Virus record (IMG/VR): IMGVR_UViG_3300028840_003337
Location: 1-24,699 of that record
Origin: a virus
Length of the DNA stretch: 24,699 nt
Reading direction: 5' to 3' (one strand)
The notes beneath the pieces were generated by a model. That model was not told the DNA's origin and did not search any database. It worked only from the letters and a program-made list of their open reading frames with translations. Positions 9,481 to 17,497 of the stretch are shown here, in pieces. Made by a program: the position numbers and the translations under genes. Within the stretch, counting starts at the first letter, position 1; every line of letters begins with the position of its first letter.

Positions 9481-11013
9481 CTAGCTGGTCGGCATGTTGA
9501 TACCGACTCCGACGTTGCGCTTGTCGCTTCCCTGCGTGTAGACCGGGACGAAGTCCGTCCTCATGGTGACAACCATGAGATACTGGCCGGACCCGATCGA
9601 CTTGGTGGACTCGACAGTGACCTCGCGCCGATCGCCGAACCTCCACGCCTTCTTCGGGACGTAGAGCAGGATCGTCTTCGAGGTCGTAACGCCGTCGTAC
9701 TCGCCGCAGGCGTTGAGGTTCTGCGGAACCTCCGCGCTCACGAGAACGGGGCTGCCGGCGAACGCCGCCAGGTACCCGGTCAGGTACGTCGCCATCGGCC
9801 CGAACTTGTCGAGCGTCTGGACGGCAGGCTGCTTGTTGTCGCTGTTGTCCCGCAGCGTGAGCATCTTGTAGAAGCCCGCCACTGAGGTCAGCCAGTAGCC
9901 GCCCGCCGGGTCGATCCCGAGGGAGCCGCACTTGCCCTTCACGCCGGGTATGATCGTGTCGGCGTAGAAGGACGAGATGTCGGTCTCGCCGCCGTCCGAG
10001 GACTTCTTCGCCTCGTAGCGCAGGCCGTCGATCATGTGCCGCCTGTCGGTGGCCGCGGTGACGTTCGAGTCGAAGTGGCTTCCCACCCCGTCAGTCCTGT
10101 CGCCGTTGATTGCCGCGCTCTCGAGCGTCCTCTTCAGGCCGTCGAGCATGTCGGCCCTGACCTCGGGCACGATGGGTATGATGGAATCCTCGGTGAGCTC
10201 CTCGGAGAACACCGTCCCGTACTTCAGGATCCGGGCGGTCAGACTCACGTTGGACGTGTTCATGTCCCGCAGGATCGAGGACGGGTCCGCGAAGATGTCG
10301 GAGCCCGTGGACTCGCTGACGTAGTACCCGTAGTTCGCGCTGCCGATGAGGGGCGAGGTATAGACCTTCGTGGGCATCGGAACGTGCCGGTGCTCCGCGA
10401 TCATGCTGAGGGCCAGCCTGTGGTCGGGGATGACCTCTCCCGAGAACTGCGTCGGGATCCACTCGCTGCCCGCTCCGCTCGCCGTGGTGTACATCTGCTT
10501 GCCGAGGGCTTCCTGCAGGAGCTTGAACGACTCGGTCTCGCGCATGACCTGTGCGAACGTCCGGCCTGTCCTGTCCTTGTGGAACAGGGCGTTGGCCACG
10601 ATGAACGCGCGGTCGTTGAGGTAGCGGAGCTCCTCGTCGGAATTGATCACCCGCTGGATGCCGGGGGCGTCGAGCTCTCCCAGGTCCTGGGGCTCGGCCT
10701 TCCTCTCGGCGGGGGCGAGGTTCATCGCCTTCAGGGACTCGGTGATCGCGTCCTTGACCTTGTCGCCGATCTCCTTGACCTCGGACTCGGAGCGCTTGCC
10801 TTCGGCAACGTCCTTCTCGAGTTTCAGGAGCCTCTTCTGCGTCTCGACCAGCTCTTCGGAGAGCTGCTTCTCCTTCTCGGAGACGCGGGACTTGCCCTTA
10901 TCGGCCGCGGGGGCCTCGGGGGCGTCCTCGACTACGTGCTTGGCACCGCACTCTGCGCAGAACTTGGCCTCGGCCTCGTTCTCATGCCCGCACTCGCACT
11001 TCCACTTTTCCAT
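9481..11013 (-). CDS. HK97-fold major capsid protein with N-terminal zinc ribbon
   Basis: This 510-residue protein forms the icosahedral shell. Residues 6-23 are a zinc-ribbon motif (C6-x-C8 and C19-x2-C22, in KCECGHENEAEAKFCAECGA). Residues about 40-100 are charged and helical, like the delta or scaffold domain that HK97-type phages remove during maturation. From about 165 the sequence matches the capsid family: YTTASGAGSEWIPTQFSGEVI, then IAEHRHVPMPT, then ESAAINGDRTDG and a C-terminal VTVESTKSIGSGQYLM strand. The position directly after the protease gene supports this call. The zinc ribbon is unusual for this family. If the delta region is cleaved, the ribbon would be present only in the immature head. 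A suitable ribosome site (AGGAGGAATAGAG) precedes the ATG. Confidence 0.9.
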   Translation of the reverse strand: MEKWKCECGHENEAEAKFCAECGAKHVVEDAPEAPAADKGKSRVSEKEKQLSEELVETQKRLLKLEKDVAEGKRSESEVKEIGDKVKDAITESLKAMNLAPAERKAEPQDLGELDAPGIQRVINSDEELRYLNDRAFIVANALFHKDRTGRTFAQVMRETESFKLLQEALGKQMYTTASGAGSEWIPTQFSGEVIPDHRLALSMIAEHRHVPMPTKVYTSPLIGSANYGYYVSESTGSDIFADPSSILRDMNTSNVSLTARILKYGTVFSEELTEDSIIPIVPEVRADMLDGLKRTLESAAINGDRTDGVGSHFDSNVTAATDRRHMIDGLRYEAKKSSDGGETDISSFYADTIIPGVKGKCGSLGIDPAGGYWLTSVAGFYKMLTLRDNSDNKQPAVQTLDKFGPMATYLTGYLAAFAGSPVLVSAEVPQNLNACGEYDGVTTSKTILLYVPKKAWRFGDRREVTVESTKSIGSGQYLMVVTMRTDFVPVYTQGSDKRNVGVGINMPTS

Positions 11014-11017
11014 TTCT

Positions 11018-11491
11018 CTATTCCTCCTTTTTCTCCTTCGATTGGAGTCCTGCGCCCTTCCTCTGGGCGCTCATTAATTCCCTTCTCATCGCGGCCGACT
11101 GCTCCATGATGGCGTCCTTCACGAGACCCGGTACCTGCCGCATGATCTCGGCCTCGAGCTCCTCCCTCGTGTACGTCTTCTCGCCTTTTTCGGGGAGGGC
11201 CTCCTCGGGCTGCTCGAGCTCCCGCCTGGCGACCTCGGCTATGCGGAAATCCCGGCTCTCCGCGAGGTCCTCGTGGTATACCCGAAGATCCCGCAGGAGC
11301 CTCCGCGCCTCGCCGAGCACCGCCTTGAGGGCGGCGAGCGTCCCGGCTTCGGCTTCGGAGCGTGCGTCCTTCAGCGACTCTATCTCGCCGATGACGGCCC
11401 CGAGGTACTCCGGCGCCTCGCTATTCCGTTCGCAAAGATCAGTTCGTACTGCGTCTATAGTTTCCCGCGATGTGGCAACCACGGGGATCAT
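11018..11491 (-). CDS. Possible internally started scaffold product (nested, same frame)
   Basis: Inside the protease/AAA+ gene, M844 is preceded by AAGGTGA eight bases upstream, a better ribosome site than that of the full-length start. Initiation here would give a 157-residue protein made of charged helices, the size and character of a scaffold. Internal in-frame scaffold starts within protease genes are well known in lambda-like phages (Nu3 inside gene C). This is inference from the ribosome site and the position only. Confidence 0.25.
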   Translation of the reverse strand: MIPVVATSRETIDAVRTDLCERNSEAPEYLGAVIGEIESLKDARSEAEAGTLAALKAVLGEARRLLRDLRVYHEDLAESRDFRIAEVARRELEQPEEALPEKGEKTYTREELEAEIMRQVPGLVKDAIMEQSAAMRRELMSAQRKGAGLQSKEKKEE

Positions 11492-14020
11492 ATCGGTCAC
11501 CTTTTCGGTCAGAGCCTCGACGACGTAGGAGACGAGTTCCATGTTCCTGGCGAGCGCATCGACCTTCTCGCCCATGGCTTCGACGGCCGCCAGCGTTGAC
11601 GCCGATACCTGTTCGACGCCCTCGATGAGCGATTCATCGATAGCCGGGCTGGACTCAACCGCTTCAGGTTCCGTGGATTTCGGCTTCTCGTCCGATCCGA
11701 TGAGCGCCTCGCCGCACTCGGGGCACTTCTTGTCCGCGCACCGCTCGCCGGCCTTGTGCTCCTCGAAGTAGCCGCAGGAGCGGCAGACGCAGTATTTCCA
11801 CGAACCGGATGGAGCAGGTTCCTTTACGGACGGCGGATTGACGAGCGACACTGTATCGCCTGCCTTTTCGTCGACGATGCGGTTCTCTACCGCCCATCTC
11901 TCGGAGCGGCCCTTCGTCCATGCCAACCCAGAGAGGTATCCCTTCTTCGGGTCGTACTTGCTCCCCTCCACCTGTAATTCGTCGATGAGCTCCCGCTGTT
12001 CCCGTATCTTCTCGACGGCGGCGACGAGCGCGGCATCGAGGGCGAGGCCGTCCTCCTCGGCGATAATCCCGGCGTAGACGACCAGCTCTTTCAGGTGTGC
12101 ACCGCTGTAGCCCTCCATGTCCTTGGCGATTGACTTCACCACGGCTTTCGTCGCCGAGGGAGCCCACGCCTGAAGCATGGCCGAGCGCATGGCCTCGTCC
12201 GGGAAATCGACATGGAGAATATCGTCGAAGCGTCCGGGGCGGTCGATAATTGCATCCGGGAGGGTCTCCGGGTGATTGCTGGTGAGGATAGTCAGTACCC
12301 CTCTTTTCGTGTCGATGCCGTCCATCTCGGTCTTCAGCAGGTCTATCGTGCGGCTGTTCAGCCAGTTGTCCACGTCCTCGATGAAAAGCACGGAGGGCGC
12401 GAGCTTCGCGGCCAAGCCGAATCCCTCGGTGAGGCCGAATGTCGCGCCGCAGTAGTAGAAGTCCTTGGCGCTTATCCAGATGAACGTCGTCTTTGCTTCG
12501 TCCTTGATGATACGGCCGCTGAGAGTCTTGCCAGTCCCCGGAGGGCCCATGAGTATGACGCCGCGATTTCTCGCCGACGATCCCTTCTCGGAGAGCACTT
12601 TCGCCGCCCTCATGATGGGTTTCTTGACCTCGTCCTTGAGGAAAAGGTCACCCCACGTGTTCTCCCCGCGTCCGAGTATCGCCCCGGAGAGGCTGAACGC
12701 CTCGCCTCTCAGGACGTGATTCTCATCGGCGTGCCGGATAGATGAGGAGAGAAGGTCGCCGATTGAGTCCGCGTCCTTCTCGTTCGCGTAGATACTTATA
12801 GAGACGCCGAAGTACTTGACCTCAAACTCGACGGCGTACTTGAACGATTCTGCGGTCCTGAACGATATACCGTCGACGAGAAAGCTATCCTCCATCTTGC
12901 TGTTGAGCTGTATCGACTCGTATAGGGGCGGCCTTTCGGTGCCGTTCGACATAATGTTCCGCACGTCGAGCTCCTTATGGCCGACGGTCTTCGCCTTGAA
13001 CGCCGACAGGAAGTTGCCGACTTCCGCACTCCTCACCATGTGCGAGATCATGTGTATGCTCTTCACCTCACAGCCGAGGAAATCGCAGAGCATCCCGAGG
13101 TAGGGATTTGCCGGCATCGAGGGCGAATCTGGCGGCTCGAATCTTGCGGTATCATGGCCTCTGTTTCTCTCGGCCTCTTCGGCGGTCGCAATGAGTTCTG
13201 CTTCGGTGAAAAGCCCCTTGCTCTTGAGGGCCATCTCCGCCATCTCCTTCTCCAACTCCGGGGCGTCCTCGGCGGCCGCGCGCTCCTGGACGGCCGCGCG
13301 GTTCGAGGGGATGAGCACCTGGCTTATCTCGAGGAGCTCGATGTCCGAGTAGACCATCGGCCCTCTCGGCCTGTCCTCGCCATCCTCCGACTTGACGAGG
13401 AACTGCTCTGGGTATCCCGGATCTCCGGGAGCGAGGCGCTTGTTCACGAGGAAGCCGATGGAGAACGCGGCCATCTTGCGCAAGGCGATCTTCCAGCCCC
13501 AGTCGGCGTTGTCGTTGATGCCCTCTCCCGGATACCACTCCATCGTGGCCCAGGTCTGGCCGTCTACGACCTTCAGCGCGACGATATGACCTATCTGCGC
13601 GAGGAGGTCCCCGCCCCACTTGTGGGAGTGCAGGAGGGGGGCGTGCTTGAGGAAGGACTTGATGGCCTTCTTCATGGCCTTCGACCAGACGACCTCTCCG
13701 TCACGGTCTACGTCGTCCGACGACACGACTATCGTCGCCTGCCGCTTCTCCTCGTTGATGTCCTCGACGGTGGCCCGGAAGGTCTTCAGGACCTTCTGGC
13801 CGGCGTCCCCGCCGCTCAGTTTCCACTCGCGATCTCTCTCCTCGTTTTTCATCGTCTCCTCTTTCGCCTCCCGTGCCGCCGACCGTGTCTGCGACGTGGC
13901 CAGCCAGCTCTGATAAAACTCTTCAGTTACGACCGGGTTGTGGAGGGGGCCGCTGTCCAGTCCCTTCCTCCAGTCGCGGCCGGAGCTTCCGGCCTTCTTC
14001 CTGTTTTTCTTCTTCGCCAT
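11018..14020 (-). CDS. Prohead protease fused to AAA+ ATPase, zinc ribbon and coiled-coil scaffold-like tail
   Basis: This 1000-residue protein sits between portal and capsid, where phages encode the maturation protease and scaffold. Residues 75-250 resemble HK97/XkdF-type prohead proteases: LLHSH (H131/H133), AFSIGF (S187) and LLEISQVLIPSNRAA (E231), the expected His, Ser and Glu order. Residues 375-665 are a BCS1/classical-type AAA+ domain: Walker A GPPGTGKT (492-499), Walker B VLFIEDVD (544-551), sensor-1 TSN (580-582) and arginine-finger-like DRPGRFD (593-599). Residues 744-769 form a zinc ribbon (C746, C749, C766, C769). Residues 795-985 are long charged helices like a scaffold. One uninterrupted frame covers everything. 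An AAA+ domain in a prohead protease is not an architecture I know. The ATG is close to GGGAG; M57, after GAGGAG, is an alternative start. Confidence 0.85.
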   Translation of the reverse strand: MAKKKNRKKAGSSGRDWRKGLDSGPLHNPVVTEEFYQSWLATSQTRSAAREAKEETMKNEERDREWKLSGGDAGQKVLKTFRATVEDINEEKRQATIVVSSDDVDRDGEVVWSKAMKKAIKSFLKHAPLLHSHKWGGDLLAQIGHIVALKVVDGQTWATMEWYPGEGINDNADWGWKIALRKMAAFSIGFLVNKRLAPGDPGYPEQFLVKSEDGEDRPRGPMVYSDIELLEISQVLIPSNRAAVQERAAAEDAPELEKEMAEMALKSKGLFTEAELIATAEEAERNRGHDTARFEPPDSPSMPANPYLGMLCDFLGCEVKSIHMISHMVRSAEVGNFLSAFKAKTVGHKELDVRNIMSNGTERPPLYESIQLNSKMEDSFLVDGISFRTAESFKYAVEFEVKYFGVSISIYANEKDADSIGDLLSSSIRHADENHVLRGEAFSLSGAILGRGENTWGDLFLKDEVKKPIMRAAKVLSEKGSSARNRGVILMGPPGTGKTLSGRIIKDEAKTTFIWISAKDFYYCGATFGLTEGFGLAAKLAPSVLFIEDVDNWLNSRTIDLLKTEMDGIDTKRGVLTILTSNHPETLPDAIIDRPGRFDDILHVDFPDEAMRSAMLQAWAPSATKAVVKSIAKDMEGYSGAHLKELVVYAGIIAEEDGLALDAALVAAVEKIREQRELIDELQVEGSKYDPKKGYLSGLAWTKGRSERWAVENRIVDEKAGDTVSLVNPPSVKEPAPSGSWKYCVCRSCGYFEEHKAGERCADKKCPECGEALIGSDEKPKSTEPEAVESSPAIDESLIEGVEQVSASTLAAVEAMGEKVDALARNMELVSYVVEALTEKVTDMIPVVATSRETIDAVRTDLCERNSEAPEYLGAVIGEIESLKDARSEAEAGTLAALKAVLGEARRLLRDLRVYHEDLAESRDFRIAEVARRELEQPEEALPEKGEKTYTREELEAEIMRQVPGLVKDAIMEQSAAMRRELMSAQRKGAGLQSKEKKEE
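11455..11481 (-). repeat. Copy 1 of a dispersed 27-base repeat (coding)
   Basis: On the plus strand it begins CTATAGTTTCCCG and ends ATGTGGCAACCA, with CG between the two parts (the A of ATG follows). It matches 17535-17561 at 25 of 27 positions. Here it encodes residues VVATSRETI of the scaffold-like tail, just after the possible internal start at M844. Confidence 0.7.
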
Positions 14021-14024
14021 CTCC

Positions 14025-16229
14025 CTACGACTCGTATAGTTCGCTCGCGAGTATCTCGACGATCGCGCAGCGGCAGTTCGGCTCCTGGGGGTACTCCAGC
14101 CCGTTCGAGAACACGGCTCCCAGCCTGACCTTCTCGCCCTCCATCGCCGCGTGCTCGTCCCTGACGCGCCCGTCCTGCATGGTGAGCCACTGCTTGTACT
14201 CGACGAGGCCGCTCTGGCCCATCGCCTGGAGCGTCGCGTGGTTCACGGCCTTGCCGACCTCGGTACGCGCTATCCTTTCGGCCCGCCAGTGGCTCTGCTT
14301 CTTCACGTGGTCGCGGAGCCTCTCGGCGATCTCCCGGTGGCCCAGCCCTTCGGCGACGCCGTCGTAGAGGATCTGCCTGACCGCTCCGTAGTTGCGCTTC
14401 GCCACGGTCTTGAGGTTGAGGCGCCGCTCGCGCAGGAACTCCAGGACCTTCGGGTCGGCCATATCGAAGAAGCCGACTTCCGGGCCCTGCGGCTGCTTGA
14501 ACTTGCCCTCTGCGGCCACGCCGTTCGCCGTCTTCGGGAGCCGGCGCCGGATCGTGACCATCTCCTCCTCGCCGGCCCTGCCGTACACCTTGAGGATGTG
14601 CGCGGTGCCGAGCTTCGCCAGCTCGTCGGCCATGCGCTCCTCGCTGCCGTAGATATCGGCTATGTCCGCGCCCGACGGCTTCCACCCATCCTTGCCGGAG
14701 GCCAACTCGTTTAGGCGGCCTATCATGCCCGTTATCTCGCCCTTGAACTCCCGTTCGATATCGCGGCCCATGCTTCGCTCGCCGGCCATCTTGACGGTCG
14801 TGTATCTCTCCCACCGCCTTCTGCGCTCCGCCTTGTCGACGATCTCACCGGGCATCGGGACTCCCTGCTTGCCTTCGGGTGAAGGGAGCGCCTTCTGGCC
14901 GGAGAGGTTCGCCAGAAGGAGCGACAGGGCATCGGGCTTGCCATCTTTCCCTGAGAGCGCGAGCGAGGCGAACCTGTCGGAGCCGTCGGAGCCGACCGGC
15001 AGGAGGTTCATCGGCATGTAGTGAATCTCGCCGCCGCCGAAGCCGTCCATGCCCCAGAGCCTCTGCCGCGCCTCGTTCGGACTCCAGACGCCGCTCTCGG
15101 TCATGTTCTTCGCTATCTCCGCCTTGACCTTGTCGTCGCCCCTGAGAGCCGATACCTCCGAGTAGTCGAAGGCGCAGCGTATGTCGTCCCCGAAGGTCGG
15201 GCAGACGTAGGTGTTCCACCACTCCTCGATGTCGGAAAGGTGACCCATGACCGTGCGCTGCCAGAAGTCCTTCTGCGCCTCGGAGTAGGTATTGTAAATC
15301 TTGCGCTCGGTGGCCCCGACGATCTCGCCCGGTACGCGCAGGATGGCGCAGAGCTCCTCCTTGCTCATCTTGCGCAGCTGCGAGAACTGCATCTTCTCGA
15401 AGTCCATCGAGTAGTTTGCGAACTTCGCGCCGTGGGAGAGGATGAGCAGGCGGTGGGCCTTCTCGAACCCCTTGTGGAAGGCGTCCCACGCCCGCTTGAT
15501 GCCGCGCTTCTCCTTCGAGCTGACATCATCGGGGAACTCGATGCCGCCGGTGATGATGCCGCCCTGGTCGAAGAGCTTCTCGTTGGTCTTCTGCGCCTTG
15601 TAGTCGATATTGGCCGAGGTGGTCGAGGGCTGGCCTGCTCCGAGGCCATAGAAGTCGCTCGTCGGGTTGAATTCGCGGATATGGATTATCTCGTCTGGCC
15701 CGTAGATCACGGGCTTGCCCGCCGTCGCGTACTCGTAGTGCTTTATCCAGTCGCCGCCGGGGACGATCGTCATCCGGTCGGGGCGCAGGGGGTAGAGCGA
15801 GTAGATGCCGCCCCACGGCCACATCTGCTTCTCCAGATAAATATTCCCGGCGATGATCTTGTAGCTTATTACCGTGCGCCAGAAGAGGCCGCGCGGCATG
15901 AAGGCGTTCGGGTGAAGGTCCAGGTCGCAGGCGGCGTGGTTCGTCGGCAGCTCGCTCCACTCGTCATCGCCGATGACCTTGTAGAACCGCAGCTTCGGCT
16001 GGGAGGACGCGATGCCGATCTCGTTGACGCAGATGTAGAACCACGCCAGGTCCCGGTACATACGGAAGTAGCTGGCGTAGTTGCGCTTATACCCCGTCTC
16101 TCCTACGCCAGAGAGGTCCATGATTCGCGCCGCGCTCGTCTGCATACTGGCGGCCTTCCGCGACGGTCCGATATGGAACCCTCCCCGGTTGATCCTCGCC
16201 GATATTCCCGCTACCTCGAGCAATTTCAT
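14025..16229 (-). CDS. Portal protein fused to Mu F-like (SPP1 gp7) head morphogenesis domain
   Basis: This is a 734-residue protein. Residues about 45-400 look like an HK97-family portal, the dodecameric ring at the DNA-entry vertex: YICVNEIGIA, IIAGNIYLEKQMW, YPLRPDRMTIVPGG, DEIIHIREFNPTSDFYGLGA and KEELCAILRVPGEIVGATER. Residues about 590-725 are a Mu F/SPP1 gp7-type domain: RIARTEVGKAVNHATLQAM, then MQDGRVRDEHAAMEGE, then an FSNGLEYPQEPNCRC end with the usual Cys pair. In most phages these are separate neighbouring genes, and here one frame covers both with a linker of about 190 residues. A good ribosome site (AGGATACTGAT) precedes the ATG. The stop is five bases from the next start, so expression is coupled with the protease gene. 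Confidence 0.9.
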   Translation of the reverse strand: MKLLEVAGISARINRGGFHIGPSRKAASMQTSAARIMDLSGVGETGYKRNYASYFRMYRDLAWFYICVNEIGIASSQPKLRFYKVIGDDEWSELPTNHAACDLDLHPNAFMPRGLFWRTVISYKIIAGNIYLEKQMWPWGGIYSLYPLRPDRMTIVPGGDWIKHYEYATAGKPVIYGPDEIIHIREFNPTSDFYGLGAGQPSTTSANIDYKAQKTNEKLFDQGGIITGGIEFPDDVSSKEKRGIKRAWDAFHKGFEKAHRLLILSHGAKFANYSMDFEKMQFSQLRKMSKEELCAILRVPGEIVGATERKIYNTYSEAQKDFWQRTVMGHLSDIEEWWNTYVCPTFGDDIRCAFDYSEVSALRGDDKVKAEIAKNMTESGVWSPNEARQRLWGMDGFGGGEIHYMPMNLLPVGSDGSDRFASLALSGKDGKPDALSLLLANLSGQKALPSPEGKQGVPMPGEIVDKAERRRRWERYTTVKMAGERSMGRDIEREFKGEITGMIGRLNELASGKDGWKPSGADIADIYGSEERMADELAKLGTAHILKVYGRAGEEEMVTIRRRLPKTANGVAAEGKFKQPQGPEVGFFDMADPKVLEFLRERRLNLKTVAKRNYGAVRQILYDGVAEGLGHREIAERLRDHVKKQSHWRAERIARTEVGKAVNHATLQAMGQSGLVEYKQWLTMQDGRVRDEHAAMEGEKVRLGAVFSNGLEYPQEPNCRCAIVEILASELYES

Positions 16230-16230
16230 A

Positions 16231-16470
16231 TCAGTATCCTATGTCCTCCACCGGGTCGATGTAGTGATAGCGCCCGTCATCCTCGTCGTACTCGTAGTCC
16301 CCGATGAGCAGCCGCGCAAACTCCCTATCTGTGAGCGGGCGGATCGAGCCGGGAACGACCGATTCCCTGCCGTCCTCGTCGACCTCAACGCTACACCCCG
16401 CAACAGACCGCTCCACGAGCGTCACCTGGCGCTCGAGAGAGCCCGGCAGATCGAACATCCCCGAGAACAT
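16231..16470 (-). CDS. Small acidic protein upstream of the portal
   Basis: This 79-residue protein is not recognised. It is acidic towards its end (DYEYDEDDGRYHYIDPVEDIG) and has a predicted beta-rich start. Its ATG at 16470 follows GGAGG at a workable distance, and that ribosome site lies inside the last codons of the glycosyltransferase gene, with an 80-base overlap. M5 is an alternative start. The stop is one base from the portal start, so it belongs to the head operon. A small head-associated or packaging-related role is possible, but nothing in the sequence proves it. Confidence 0.65.
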   Translation of the reverse strand: MFSGMFDLPGSLERQVTLVERSVAGCSVEVDEDGRESVVPGSIRPLTDREFARLLIGDYEYDEDDGRYHYIDPVEDIGY

Positions 16471-17497
16471 CAGCCCATTTCCTCCAGTGGTTTTCTATGC
16501 CGAACTCGCACAATCTTTCCTGCGCGCTCTTCAGGATCTCCGAGCGCAGGCCCGGATTCTCAACCAGCTCGCGGATGGCCACGTACCAGTCGTTTCCGCT
16601 CGACGCCAGTACCCCGTCAACGCCGTCCCTGATAATGCCGCGGTAGGGCGGCTGGAACTGTGCCACGGTGACGCAGCCGGCGAGCGTGTAGTCGAACCAT
16701 TTAATCGGACTCTTCCCCTTCGAGAATGCGGTGCCCCCGAGTGGAGCCAGGCCGATGTCGCAGGAGAGCGCCGCCATCTTCTCCCGGAAGATATCGAACG
16801 GCGTGGCCGGGTGGATCTCGATACGGTCCGCCGGTGTCTCCCCGCAGAGCTTCCCGTTGAGCGACCGGCTCCTCCGCGCCTGATCGACGAGGTCTTCCGG
16901 CAGCCCGAAGAAAACCAGCTTCACCTGCGGCAGGTCCGTCGCCACCCGGAAGAGGGCGGTCGTCAGCACGTGCAGATCCATCGCGTGCGCCACGCCGCCC
17001 TGGAAGAGCACCCGGACCTCCTGGCCGTCCGTCTCCTGACGCGGCCAGTCCTTCTCAGCCGCAAGGTCCACGCAGTTCGGCAGGACCGCAATCTTTTTCC
17101 CGTCGACGCCGGCCTTCCGGTAAAGTCGTTTGCACTCGTCGGTCGGGACGCTGACAATATCGGCCACCGCGAGGAACGCCCGATAGAACTCGTCGGCCTC
17201 GCGGAACGCCCGGTAGTGCGGATGGCTCGTGTGCATATCGAGGACGTAGTCGTCGATGTCGTACCAGATGGTCTTCCCGTAGTGGCGGCTCAGGGCCGTG
17301 GCGTTGTGGAGGTGGCCGGGGTGGTACTGTCGCTGAAAAAGGACGGTGTCGCACCACTCGACGTCTTCGTCGTCGAGCTTCGAGCGGACGCGCAATTCCG
17401 CGAGCCCCTCTTCGACCAGGCGGCCGAAGGGCAGGTGCACGCGGTAATGCTCTATCGAGCCCGCTTCCGGAATGAGGGCGAGTATTTTTCTTGGCAT
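16391..17497 (-). CDS. GT-B fold glycosyltransferase (family 4-like)
   Basis: This is a 368-residue protein. The N-terminal half has KILALIPEAGSIEHYRVHLP, a W-Y-D-I-D-D-Y segment at 78-84, and ADIVSVPTDECKRLYRKAG (112-130) with VLPNCVDL. The C-terminal half has VRVLFQGGVAHAMDL, VKLVFFGLP, CDIGLAPLGGTAFSKGKSPIKW (246-267) and YTLAGCVTVAQ, matching the nucleotide-sugar binding half of family 4 enzymes. It would transfer a sugar from an activated donor; the acceptor (virion protein, host glycan or DNA base) is unknown. No convincing ribosome site lies close to the ATG. The sequence after HWRKWADVL looks unlike the family and overlaps the next gene, as if the original stop was lost. The structured intergenic region lies directly upstream. 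Confidence 0.85.
   Translation of the reverse strand: MPRKILALIPEAGSIEHYRVHLPFGRLVEEGLAELRVRSKLDDEDVEWCDTVLFQRQYHPGHLHNATALSRHYGKTIWYDIDDYVLDMHTSHPHYRAFREADEFYRAFLAVADIVSVPTDECKRLYRKAGVDGKKIAVLPNCVDLAAEKDWPRQETDGQEVRVLFQGGVAHAMDLHVLTTALFRVATDLPQVKLVFFGLPEDLVDQARRSRSLNGKLCGETPADRIEIHPATPFDIFREKMAALSCDIGLAPLGGTAFSKGKSPIKWFDYTLAGCVTVAQFQPPYRGIIRDGVDGVLASSGNDWYVAIRELVENPGLRSEILKSAQERLCEFGIENHWRKWADVLGDVRSAGLSRAPGDARGAVCCGV

Noticed and set aside
9365-9931. Minus-strand ORF of 188 residues overlapping the capsid gene end
   Set aside because: It is an Arg-rich out-of-frame reading of the GC-rich capsid gene.
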